Shown here piece after piece: positions 1 through 7,389 of a stretch of DNA of 64,000 bases. The stretch comes from Kappaphycus alvarezii. Taxonomy: Eukaryota; Rhodophyta; Florideophyceae; Gigartinales; Solieriaceae. How positions within the stretch are numbered: the first letter of the stretch is position 1; each line of letters starts with the position of its first letter. The DNA is taken from the NCBI GenBank assembly GCA_002205965.3, contig NADL03000631.1, positions 186,001 to 250,000 of the forward strand. The letters run 5' to 3'. The notes below the pieces were generated by a model, which was not told the DNA's origin, did not search any database, and saw nothing but the letters and a program-made list of their open reading frames with translations. The translations under genes were made by a program, and so were the position numbers.

Positions 1-10
1 AAATGCCCCT

Positions 11-28
11 TGATCAATATATTGATCA
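11..28. repeat. Perfect 18-bp palindrome at left end of the PiggyBac-like element
   Basis: TGATCAATATATTGATCA reads the same on both strands and is preceded by GCCCCT. A near copy lies at 4124-4141 beyond the other end of the transposase, with CCCCT/AGGGG arms. The reverse complement of that right copy aligns with the left one, so the pair behaves like terminal or subterminal inverted repeats. The window starts only ten bases to the left, so the true outer end and any target duplication cannot be seen. Confidence 0.5.
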
Positions 29-401
29 CCAGGTCCCTTTACTAAGCTTCACAAAGAATAAGTTTACTGCGATTAAACGTCTACTTCCTCCGCCTTTGTC
101 TCTTGCGTAGAGTAGGCCCACCTTGCGCCTCAGTGGCAGAACTACTGGGCCGCTTAGAACGTAGTCTAGAGGCAGGTTCAGGGCGCTCTACTGCGTGCGA
201 CGAAGCTCTAGCGTTGGCTCTTGTCTGTCGTGGACTTGCACCGATCTCCTCTTCCCCTCCGTCATTTTGAACCCCCTTCAGACTGATCATTCTCCTCTTC
301 AACCCCCTGGCCCAGAGTGTCATCCGGCCTACAATTTCCTTCATTTCTTGGAGAATCGACCTGTGCAGTCTGTCGCAAAGAAATACGACTGCTGCCACCA
401 G

Positions 402-1025
402 TTAGTGAGCTTTCTGTACTACGTCTCGAGCTCGTGGGTTGTGAGGAGTTACACGAAGCTTGAGCACCTTGTGTGTATGCCAAAGACTCCAGCAACTGCG
501 ACGCAAACCGGGGTGAATACGAATACAAAGAGTAGTTCCACACAAGGAACAATAATACGATGAACGATGTCCCCTTCTAGGCGGAGGTTTGACCACATAG
601 AGCACAGTAAAGGGCCTTTCCCTGCCTTGGTTCTGTCCAGTAACCACAAGTCTTAGTGATACGCCATCTGCAGCATTGAAAAAGGCCATCCTCTTGCTCT
701 TACGGTTATGAGCAAGACCCACCAACCGCTTAACCTCCTCTCTTGGCAGATTATGTCCACAAGCTTCCCCCTCACCGACACATACGTTTCCTTGTGTCGC
801 ATCCTCTCGCTCTGATACGGTTGCTGCATAACTGAGCAGCTCTGTTGCCAAATCAAGCATGAAGGCATTAATGGATTGGACGCTATTTACGTGATTGCGG
901 AAGCTATCCAGAGATCCAAATGAGTCAGCAGATTCCAACAGCTCACGTTTCTCATACATTCTCATCCAATAAACGCATTGATAGAAACCGTTTTGATAGT
1001 CTGCGAAACAACCTTCTGCTCCCAT
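402..1025 (-). CDS. C-terminal part of PiggyBac-like transposase with cysteine-rich zinc-binding region
   Basis: The 207-residue ORF carries a helical stretch (residues 25-70) and then, at about residues 157-186, YYCSLCGTTLC followed by SCWSLWH. This C-x2-C, C, C-x4-H arrangement resembles the C-terminal cysteine-rich domain that PiggyBac transposases use to bind their terminal repeats. The first seventeen or so residues overlap the previous frame and are probably not the true reading. Downstream, frames at 552-262 and 398-81 continue to a Lys/Arg-rich end (RLRSKRPSSS... RKRQRRRK), which looks like a nuclear localisation tail. Confidence 0.6.
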   Translation of the reverse strand: MGAEGCFADYQNGFYQCVYWMRMYEKRELLESADSFGSLDSFRNHVNSVQSINAFMLDLATELLSYAATVSEREDATQGNVCVGEGEACGHNLPREEVKRLVGLAHNRKSKRMAFFNAADGVSLRLVVTGQNQGRERPFTVLYVVKPPPRRGHRSSYYCSLCGTTLCIRIHPGLRRSCWSLWHTHKVLKLRVTPHNPRARDVVQKAH

Positions 1026-1372
1026 TGAAAGTGGGAGGATGGAGATCTTAGATTAGCTCGCATCTCACTAGCACCATCGACTCCCCCTTTCGTCTTTGAG
1101 TAAAAGCTCTGTGACCCATGCTTAAATAACTTGAGAGGTACAAATGGCCCATTCTCCCTTACATGATCGTCAACACCTTTCCAGAACGTCAGCTTAGACT
1201 TTAGGACATCCCTTTGCTCCTGCTTAACAAACCCAGGTATCGTTGCCTCAGATTCATGTGCCCATTGTACTACCACGGAACCAGTTTCCCTTAGAGCAGT
1301 TTGCAAATGCTTAGGGCTGTCGGCGGAAAGCGCACCAGAACTACGTACAAAACACCTGTCTCTGCCGCACAA
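962..1372 (-). CDS. PiggyBac-like transposase segment with third catalytic Asp
   Basis: The 136-residue ORF follows the nuclease domain and ends in KTKGGVDGASEMRANL, then FQWEQKVVSQTIKTVSINAFIG. In PiggyBac-type transposases the third catalytic Asp lies in a Gly-Val-Asp motif followed by a conserved helix with Trp and a terminal Asn-Ala pattern, and this matches well. The Asp codon is near 1077. The stop right after NAFIG is followed in another frame by the rest of the domain, so one base seems to be missing or gained there. Confidence 0.65.
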   Translation of the reverse strand: MCGRDRCFVRSSGALSADSPKHLQTALRETGSVVVQWAHESEATIPGFVKQEQRDVLKSKLTFWKGVDDHVRENGPFVPLKLFKHGSQSFYSKTKGGVDGASEMRANLRSPSSHFQWEQKVVSQTIKTVSINAFIG

Positions 1373-1967
1373 ATGTAAAGTGCCAAACCAAAGCCAAGCA
1401 CCAGGAGTTGATGCAAAATTTGCCCCATGTGTTCTTGGGGAACATACTTTCTAAAGGTAGCGTCTCCAACATCGCATCTAATTAGGTCCACATTAGACAG
1501 CGTTGCAGATTCCCAAGGGTTGAGGCTGCCACTCGAGTCTTAACTTCGACACAGGCCAGTGCTAGACCTTCTTCTTCCGTTGAATTTCCCCATCCACCTC
1601 CAAATTCCAGTCCGGGAATGAACTCTTTTTGAGGAGAGCTATACCATCGGTGAGCATGCAAAATAACCGTCCTCCCTCATCGATATCATCCCAACATCAA
1701 ACACCTCCCTTACATAACTCATGTTCCTCAGTGCACATAATGCAGTATCCTCTGTTGCACTTCCACGCATCATAGCCTCTGTTGAGACTTTCGAACTGAA
1801 CCATCCACCATAAAACAGCTCAAACCATTGTTCCGCCCCCGCTCAACACGCACATTCTGAGTCAAACCCAGTGCCCTCCTGACTTCTGCATTTGCAAGCA
1901 ACAAAGTACCAGCATTTGTTCCGGTTATCCTAAATTGCCGTAGTACAAACCAATCGGCACAACGCTG
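1330..1967 (-). other. YqaJ-like PD-(D/E)XK nuclease domain inside the transposase
   Basis: Four landmarks of the YqaJ/lambda-exonuclease-like fold occur in the expected order on the minus strand. They are QRCADWF..RQFRITGTNAG at 1967-1908, FACSP with DGIALL about 1660-1630 (the SPDG block, split by one missing base), ACVEVKTRV about 1555-1530 (the catalytic E-x-K), and KYVPQEHMGQILHQLLVLGF around 1450-1390 (the family's Gln-rich helix). Enzymes of this fold hydrolyse DNA with metal bound by the Asp, Glu and Lys of these motifs. All catalytic positions are present, but three frames are needed to read them. The domain lies after the second and before the third Asp of the DDE domain. The family assignment is fairly secure; its role in transposition is unknown to me. 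Confidence 0.7.
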
Positions 1968-2906
1968 TCCAATTGTCAACGGCACACACCTTCTTCGAAT
2001 ACAACTCTGCACAATGTCCTTCAATGCCTGGCTCTCATCGCTAACAAGTAGGGACTGAAAGAAAAGGGAGCTCCTCAAGTCGACACTCGGCTTAACCACA
2101 GCCACCCATGTGTTAAGAGTATCTTGAATGCTGGCTGGAACTGTATACATGAATCGAAGAACGTTGCAAAACGTTTTAGTTCCCCGCTCACGAACGGCAA
2201 CCGATGCCATGCGATTCTGTCCCACGCGTCGGCCGGTAGCCCCAATAAACTTTGTTGCGATAAATGATGCTGGCCCAAGTGCAGGATTGTCGTCTATAAC
2301 AAACTCATTCCTTCTGTCAAATTGGGGAACCGGGTCATTCGGAGCAGCTTCGCTTACGTCCTGCCGTGAGTCTGAAACAGCTGGAACCAATCCATTTGAC
2401 TGCTGCGCATGACCACCCCGTTCTTCTTCTACATAAGACTGCGTTCTAACATCCCTTCCATCTCCTGCCTGACTTGGTTGATTTGCAGCAACCCCTCCAC
2501 CCTCCAAATCCAAACTCTCACTCCCACATCCATTATCTTCCTCGTTGCGTTCAGCACCTTCTTCCAACAAGTCCCCTCTAGAAGGATTTAGAAAAGACAT
2601 CGCAACAAACGGGTGAGCATTTAACAAATGGTCTGAAACGATGAAGACAGATCCAACGCCGAACTCCGCCAGAAGCTTCATAAACGACTCCTTGCCGTAT
2701 CCCCTATCGGCAGTGACAATGCAGGTGCTCAGTGATTGCTCTCCACAACCGTCAAATAAAAGGGTCAGCAGCTTTCTCACTGAGTCAACTTGCGGCTCTC
2801 CTCGACGTCTGTAGCGCTGAGCAAAAACTATCCTGAATAGCGCATCGGCCACCAAATCCGCTGAATGTCCCTCCCTGTCAGCCTTCCTGTCAGAAATGGT
2901 TTTCAC
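1770..2906 (-). CDS. Central part of PiggyBac-like transposase: second catalytic Asp, linker and start of YqaJ-type nuclease
   Basis: This is the longest clean ORF of the element (378 residues). It opens with SDRKADREGHSAD, then TADRGYGKESFMKLLAEFG around residues 65-83, which fits the second Asp block of PiggyBac-type DDE domains. Residues 110-200 are an acidic, Gly-rich linker. From residue 314 on comes QRCADWFVLRQFRITGTNAG, the entry motif of YqaJ-family PD-(D/E)XK nucleases (Q-x-x-x-WF-x-x-R, then RITG). The ORF stops at 1770 in the given sequence, but the nuclease continues in another frame, so the stop is probably a frameshift artefact or a real break. The fusion of DDE and nuclease sequence within one uninterrupted frame is the firmest evidence that they belong to one protein. 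Confidence 0.7.
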   Translation of the reverse strand: MKTISDRKADREGHSADLVADALFRIVFAQRYRRRGEPQVDSVRKLLTLLFDGCGEQSLSTCIVTADRGYGKESFMKLLAEFGVGSVFIVSDHLLNAHPFVAMSFLNPSRGDLLEEGAERNEEDNGCGSESLDLEGGGVAANQPSQAGDGRDVRTQSYVEEERGGHAQQSNGLVPAVSDSRQDVSEAAPNDPVPQFDRRNEFVIDDNPALGPASFIATKFIGATGRRVGQNRMASVAVRERGTKTFCNVLRFMYTVPASIQDTLNTWVAVVKPSVDLRSSLFFQSLLVSDESQALKDIVQSCIRRRCVPLTIGQRCADWFVLRQFRITGTNAGTLLLANAEVRRALGLTQNVRVERGRNNGLSCFMVDGSVRKSQQRL

Positions 2907-3468
2907 TTGATTGTCCGCTGCCCTCGTCCCTGTAACTCGTCGTCAAGGTTGCAAGTAGTTGCAGCGGGTTGAAAAACCTTCTTAGTCTCTCGAAACGCAA
3001 GCGCTTCAAATTCTGACAAATGCCGAGTCCGATCCCGCTGTGCAAACCATCTTGTATTCCCATCCTCACCTCTACCAGTGGCGAATACGCCTTGATATTT
3101 CCGGAGATGAAGCGGATCCTCTCCAAAGATGGTGGAATGCACCCAATCTGTCCAAGAAGCTGAATAGAACGTTCAAATCCGAGTCGCAGAGCATGTGAAA
3201 GAAGCAGAACAGCAACAAACGAATACATGTCAGACAAGGTTATTTGCGACCGCTCTAGCTTCTTATGTCTGATGTATTCATTAAGCCACTGACACAACTG
3301 TCTCAAGAGACCATCCAGAAGCAAAACCACAATTCCAGCCCTTGTCGGAGAGATACCTCTGACACTACTCTCCAACTCCAAGTTGTGGACTGCATTTGAG
3401 CAGAACGACCTTGCTCGATCCCTATGGCCTTGTTGATAAACTGCTTTTCGATCTGAATGGAATTGCAT
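2890..3468 (-). CDS. N-terminal half of the PiggyBac-like DDE domain, with first catalytic Asp
   Basis: The 192-residue ORF has the LSDMYSFVAVLLLSHALRLGFERSIQLLG helical pattern, of which LSDMYSFVAVLLLSH is the clearest part, followed by a short run around ERIRFISGNIKAYSP, as seen before the catalytic core in PiggyBac-type transposases. From about 3060 the better match switches to an overlapping frame (3142-2903), where FEALAFRETKKVFQP leads into NLDDELQG. The Asp there (near 2943) is placed as the first catalytic residue. The following ORF begins four codons before SDRKADREG, the expected next block. The frame switch at about 3060 and another at about 2900 are single-base events. Confidence 0.6.
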   Translation of the reverse strand: MQFHSDRKAVYQQGHRDRARSFCSNAVHNLELESSVRGISPTRAGIVVLLLDGLLRQLCQWLNEYIRHKKLERSQITLSDMYSFVAVLLLSHALRLGFERSIQLLGQIGCIPPSLERIRFISGNIKAYSPLVEVRMGIQDGLHSGIGLGICQNLKRLRFERLRRFFNPLQLLATLTTSYRDEGSGQSSENHF

Positions 3469-4017
3469 GCATCATTTCCCAACAACCACCCCTGACTTGG
3501 GTCATCTCTCCTGCTTCTAGAGTTTGCAGCTTCTCTTCTTCTTCCCCTACCTCTTCCTCGGGGATTAACAGCACTTCCTACGCCAGCCGCCCCAACCCAA
3601 TCGACGCTACGCCTCTTCTGCCCTACCTCTGCCCCTGCCTCTTCCACGGCCTACAGTAGCAACCTCCCACCCCTTCCACGATACAGTAGCAACCCTCCCA
3701 CCCCGTCCACGTTGCCTTGGCTGTCTTGTTTCGGCTGAGGGTTCCGGAGAATTTGTTACTTGAGCTCCGGAGGGAGCTTGACGCGTCGCGGGAGCATGCG
3801 CAGTATCGTTTTCGTGGCGCTGCTCGCCATGTGTGTTTGTTGGAGATGATGTAGGGGGTTGACGTGCGGGTGTTGGAGGTGGTGTAGGGTCGTTAAGTTG
3901 GTCAAGGGCGGGAATGTTTTCGATAGGGACGGTCATGTGGAAGGGTAAGTGTGTGGTGAGACACGGCAGTGCACATCTCGAGAACGACTGAACGGATTTT
4001 AATGATTGAACTTGCAT
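3303..4017 (-). CDS. Disordered, Arg/Gly-rich N-terminal part of the PiggyBac-like transposase
   Basis: The ORF at 4017-3607 encodes 136 residues rich in Pro, Thr and Ser, then an RG-rich stretch (GRGRGRGRAEEA at the end). A second frame (3647-3303) continues with a further GRGRGR segment and then overlaps the frame that enters the folded region at 3468. RG-rich, low-complexity N-termini are common in transposases and other nucleic-acid-binding proteins, so this is inferred to be the flexible N-terminal arm of the transposase. No independent domain is visible. It may instead be 5' untranslated sequence that is open by chance because it is GC-rich, with the protein starting at the Met at 3468. 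The two frames overlap by some 40 bases, which requires one frameshift. Confidence 0.4.
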
Positions 4018-4119
4018 TGTGTTCCGGACGAGCCCCTCTTTAAAGTTGTTTGAACGGATTCATGATCTGATCTTCTGTAAGATAGCCAGATGGGCTCAAG
4101 TGCGGCTTACAATTCAGCT

Positions 4120-4197
4120 CCCCTGATCAATATATAGATCAGGAGGGGTCTACCGTTCAAAACTGCAAATTTTGATTCTGATCACAATATCGATCAG
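4120..4197. repeat. Right-end palindromes of the PiggyBac-like element
   Basis: CCCCTGATCAATATATAGATC then AGGAGGGG forms an imperfect palindrome at 4120-4148, similar to the palindrome at 11-28. A second, weaker one (CTGATCACAATATCGATCAG) lies at 4178-4197. They sit about 100-180 bases upstream of the putative transposase start, where terminal repeats and the promoter would be expected. No TTAA duplication is recognisable. Confidence 0.5.
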
Positions 4198-4217
4198 TTC
4201 GGACATTAGGGATATGA

Positions 4218-4280
4218 TGCAGCCGATAAAGGCAGCCGAAGTTGGAATTACCTATACACTCATATCGAATATATATCTCC
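4218..4280. repeat. Solitary diverged unit of the 69-bp minisatellite
   Basis: TGCAGCCGATAAAGGCAGCC followed by GAAGTTGGAATTACCTATAC matches the consensus of the array that starts at 4431. The similarity fades after the CATATCGAATATATAT block. About 150 bases of unrelated AT-rich sequence separate it from the array. Confidence 0.6.
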
Positions 4281-4430
4281 TATTTCACATTGATTATTTT
4301 CATCATGTGCATAATATTTATTTGCTTTAGTTATAGTTTTATAATACTTTTCATGTGCTATTTGTGTCTTTACAGCAACTGTAATGTGTTTTTTTCATTT
4401 TGTTACTTATAACTATTCCTTCATGTATAA

Positions 4431-5288
4431 TGCAGTCGATGGATGTAGCCGAAGTTACAATTACGTGTACACTCATACCGAATATACAATTATTAATGGT
4501 GCAGCCGGGGATGCATTCGAGGTTGAAATAACGTGTACATTCATACTTAAATATAAATTCATGAATGATTCAACCGATTGATGCAGCCAGGGATGGAATA
4601 ACGTATTCAATCATTCTGAGTATACATTCATGAATGATGCAGCCGATGGTGGCGTCCGAAATTGTAATAATGTATTCACCCATACCGAATATATATTCAT
4701 GTATGATGAAGACGAAGTTGGAATAACGTACACAATCATACCGAGTGTATATATATGAATGATACATCCGATGTATGCACCCGAGGTTGGAAGATCATAT
4801 GCACTCATGCCGAATATAAATTCATGTATGATGAGGACGTAGTTGGAATAACATATACAATCATATCGAGTATACATTCATGAATGGTGCAGCTGATGCA
4901 AGCAGCCGAGGTTGGAATAACTCATACAATCATACCAAATATACATACATGAATGATGCATCAGATGGATGCTGCCGAAGTTTGAATAACGTATGCACTC
5001 ATAACGAATTTGCATTCAAGTATGATGAAAACGAAGTTTGAATATCGTATACAATCATACTGAGTGTATATTCATGAATGATGCAGCCGATGTTGGCAGT
5101 CGAAGTTGGAATTAAGTATACACTCATACCAAATATACACTTACTACTGATGCAGCCGGGGGATGCAGCCGAGATTAGAACAACGTATATACTCATACCG
5201 AATATACATTCATGAAAGATGCATCCGATGGAGGCAGCCGAAATATGAAAAATGGAAACACTCCTATCGAGTTGAGATTCAGCTATGC
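4431..5288. repeat. Minisatellite of thirteen 69-bp and 56-bp units
   Basis: Thirteen head-to-tail units can be laid out by eye. Those of 69 bp start at 4431, 4500, 4569, 4638, 4763, 4888, 4957, 5082, 5151 and 5220; those of 56 bp start at 4707, 4832 and 5026. Each unit starts with a variant of TGCAGCCGATGGAGGCAGCC, continues with GAAGTTGGAATAACGTATAC, ACTCATACCGAATATACATT and ends in CATGAATGA. The short units lack 13 bases near the beginning. The last unit (5220-5288) is worn and the array then fades. ORFs with a 23-residue periodicity cross it on the minus strand, but units of 56 bp break the frame and start codons are not consistent, so coding is unlikely. Confidence 0.92.
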
Positions 5289-5339
5289 TGCAGCTAGAGT
5301 GTACAACAGTGGAATTCAGCCACGGGATACAGTCTTGCA

Positions 5340-6900
5340 ATGCAGTAGTGCAATGCAGCCAGAGATGTAGCCAACTGTTTACTGTACTTCTAGTGAACAG
5401 AGCGGTGTAATTATGACAATGATTCGCATACCCGCCTCATACTGTATGAACTCGAGTACAGTACATAGTATAGTATAGTATAAATTACAGTACAGTACAA
5501 AGAACTGCACGCGATACTGTACAAAGTATGTATTGTACGAAGTACTGTACGAAGTACAGTTCCACAGCTGACACATACTGTACAGTAGTACAGCACGTAG
5601 ACACCACTGCAGCAAAGTTTTCTACGCTCTGCTGTACAACGAGTATATTACATACAACAATGCCACCCTGTAAAGGTATATATTTTACCCTTTCTACATA
5701 GCTCCCGTACAGTGTATTCTTCATCAACTTACGATACCTTACCTGACATAAAATGACCCATAAACAATATTCTGCGATCTAAAATTGCTCAGATTCAACC
5801 TTGAGCCCCACACGTCTCAAATCGTACAGTCTAAAGCTTCTCAGGCTCTGTATCAAACATATAATAGAAGCGATGGGCCTGTCATCGTTTGACCAAATTA
5901 CCAACAACATCGACGGCATGGTCTTGGTACATGTATACTTTAATTAGGATCTTGTCTTTTTGGAATTATTCCTTAGATAACTGCGCACTGACAGCAACAA
6001 CTACTGAATTAAACATAAATTCGCTTACCATTGTGACAAACTTGTTGATCATTGCCGAACGATGAGCTAATCCTCCCAAGAACACCCGCCACGAAATTCT
6101 ATTGCCCTTCCTTCCCTGCTACAGCTAAATCCACGAAAAATGTATTATTTCCACTGCCATCACTTTTCCTCTCCTCCTAGTATTGCAGTGTGTCGCAACA
6201 TGGTCTTGTAAGAGCCCCATGTTTGCTCAAAATTGTCGGGGCTAAACTGGTAATCTCGAGGATTGCCTCTCTTTTTTCCTCTTCATAAAAGCGATCAAAT
6301 ATGGGGCAGTCTGTATCGGCATCCTCGACAGAGTCTTGCATTTCGTCATACCTATTCGAATTGATGTGTGTCTACCACTCTACAGCTGCTCCAGCAAGAA
6401 TCCGGAGCCCGTTAGTGGCTTAATTTATCGGTGCTGGTGAAAGGAAAGGCAGCGGGATGTAGTTTGAGTTATCTGGTCGAATAGAAGCTGCATAGCTTAG
6501 TTGTTGTATGAAGTACCGGAAAAGCTGTGAGTTGTTTTTAAGAGCGGTAAACTTAGATGAAAGGTACATTTATGGAGTGTGAGACCGAGGAAAACATTGA
6601 ATTGCATTTCCATGCAAGAATGAGGCGATCTTTTTTGCCCTGTCCTTTTCATTTTGAAATATTCAAATCGCGTGAAAATTTCGCGTCTCATATTGTCTCA
6701 GGAATAAATTTATTAAAATTATTAAATGGTTCGTTCGAAGGTGTCCGCTGAATAAATGTAATATTTTATTAAATCAATCACTTCGTTGCAATATTAGGAG
6801 TTTTTCAGGAAATTGCAATGTACTTGCAAGCTTCCCTAGTACATTGTGGTCAAATCCGGCAGGGGGCACATTTCATACTAATGCCGTGAAGTTATCAATT
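5340..6900. other. Non-coding stretch with a GTACAGTAC/GTACTGTAC-rich block
   Basis: Between about 5455 and 5600 the sequence is dense in GTACAGTAC, GTACTGTAC and GTACGAAGTAC words, which give short Tyr/Cys-rich ORFs on the minus strand with no sign of selection. From 5640 to 6900 I see ordinary intergenic sequence; ORFs of about 64 residues at 6497-6751 on both strands look like chance. Confidence 0.6.
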
Positions 6901-6939
6901 TGACATGTTGGTGTCAGAGGAGCGTTCAAAAGTTGATGG

Positions 6940-7385
6940 GTCTTCTCAAGGCTGCCAAAATCATTGGTAACCATAACAAGGGGTTCATTGGCTGCGCTGC
7001 CCGATACTCGAAAAATATCGCTAAACTGCCGCGAAAAGCCAATTCTGGAATATCAAAAAATTTAAACTTTTGGCAACGGAAGTTCACAAGAGAAGTTTCT
7101 CGTTAATCGCAATAATTAATACATATCCCCCTTACCATGCTCGCCTTGGCAAGGATACTCATTTTGACCGACTTGATACGTTCAAAAGTTCCTGGCCATC
7201 GCTTTATTTCCCTTCCATTTTCCACTTTGGGGGCTGACACCCGACTGCCTGGGACTTCGCCAACCGGGCTGCGACTGGAATTTATGCATGGGCAGCCGTT
7301 CGGATTGCTGATGAGCAAAAACATTTTTCGCTCGTCACGCGGCGATACATGTCCAGAATAGCGACACTTGTTTGTCGGAAGGGTT
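6940..7385 (+). pseudogene. Remnant of non-LTR retrotransposon ORF2 C-terminus
   Basis: Reading through two or three frames gives GCAARYS near 6995, HRFISLPFSTLG near 7195, then HPTAWDFANRAATGIYAWAA and a basic stretch VTRRYMSRIATLVCR. The layout (His/Cys knuckle remnant, an F-x-PL-x-ST-x-G block, an Ala-rich helix, then a basic end) matches the better preserved copies at 33844-34375 and 47880-48411. Those are the part downstream of the reverse transcriptase in LINE-like elements. The strongest part is 7190-7375. Divergence is high, so the call rests on pattern only. Confidence 0.4.
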
Positions 7386-7389
7386 TTTG

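Larger units (their letters stand above)
81..4017 (-). pseudogene. Broken PiggyBac-like DDE transposase with internal YqaJ-type nuclease domain
   Basis: A single very long coding region (about 1,300 codons) reads on the minus strand through at least five overlapping frames, so it is broken as given. In order it holds an Arg-Gly/Pro-rich disordered start (4017-3480), a helical region typical of the PiggyBac-type (DDE_Tnp_1_7) fold (3468-3000), a first catalytic Asp in NLDDELQG near 2943, a second in TADRGYG near 2707, a YqaJ-like nuclease (1967-1330), a third Asp in GGVDGASEM near 1077, a cysteine-rich region near 551-470, and a very basic tail ending at 81. PiggyBac transposases cut and paste DNA in the nucleus using three Asp residues and a C-terminal zinc domain, and the order of motifs matches. 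The start at 4017 is the first Met before the disordered region and is uncertain. The breaks are single-base shifts, possibly assembly errors. What is seen is the motif order; activity is not implied. Confidence 0.72.

Noticed and set aside
4570-5340. Periodic 23-residue ORFs on the minus strand
   Set aside because: They translate the minisatellite; the 56-bp units break the frame and no start or domain is shared.
5379-5727. ORFs on the minus strand rich in Tyr, Cys, Thr, Val
   Set aside because: They are translations of the GTACAGTAC-type pentamer run; the same peptides appear at the other runs.
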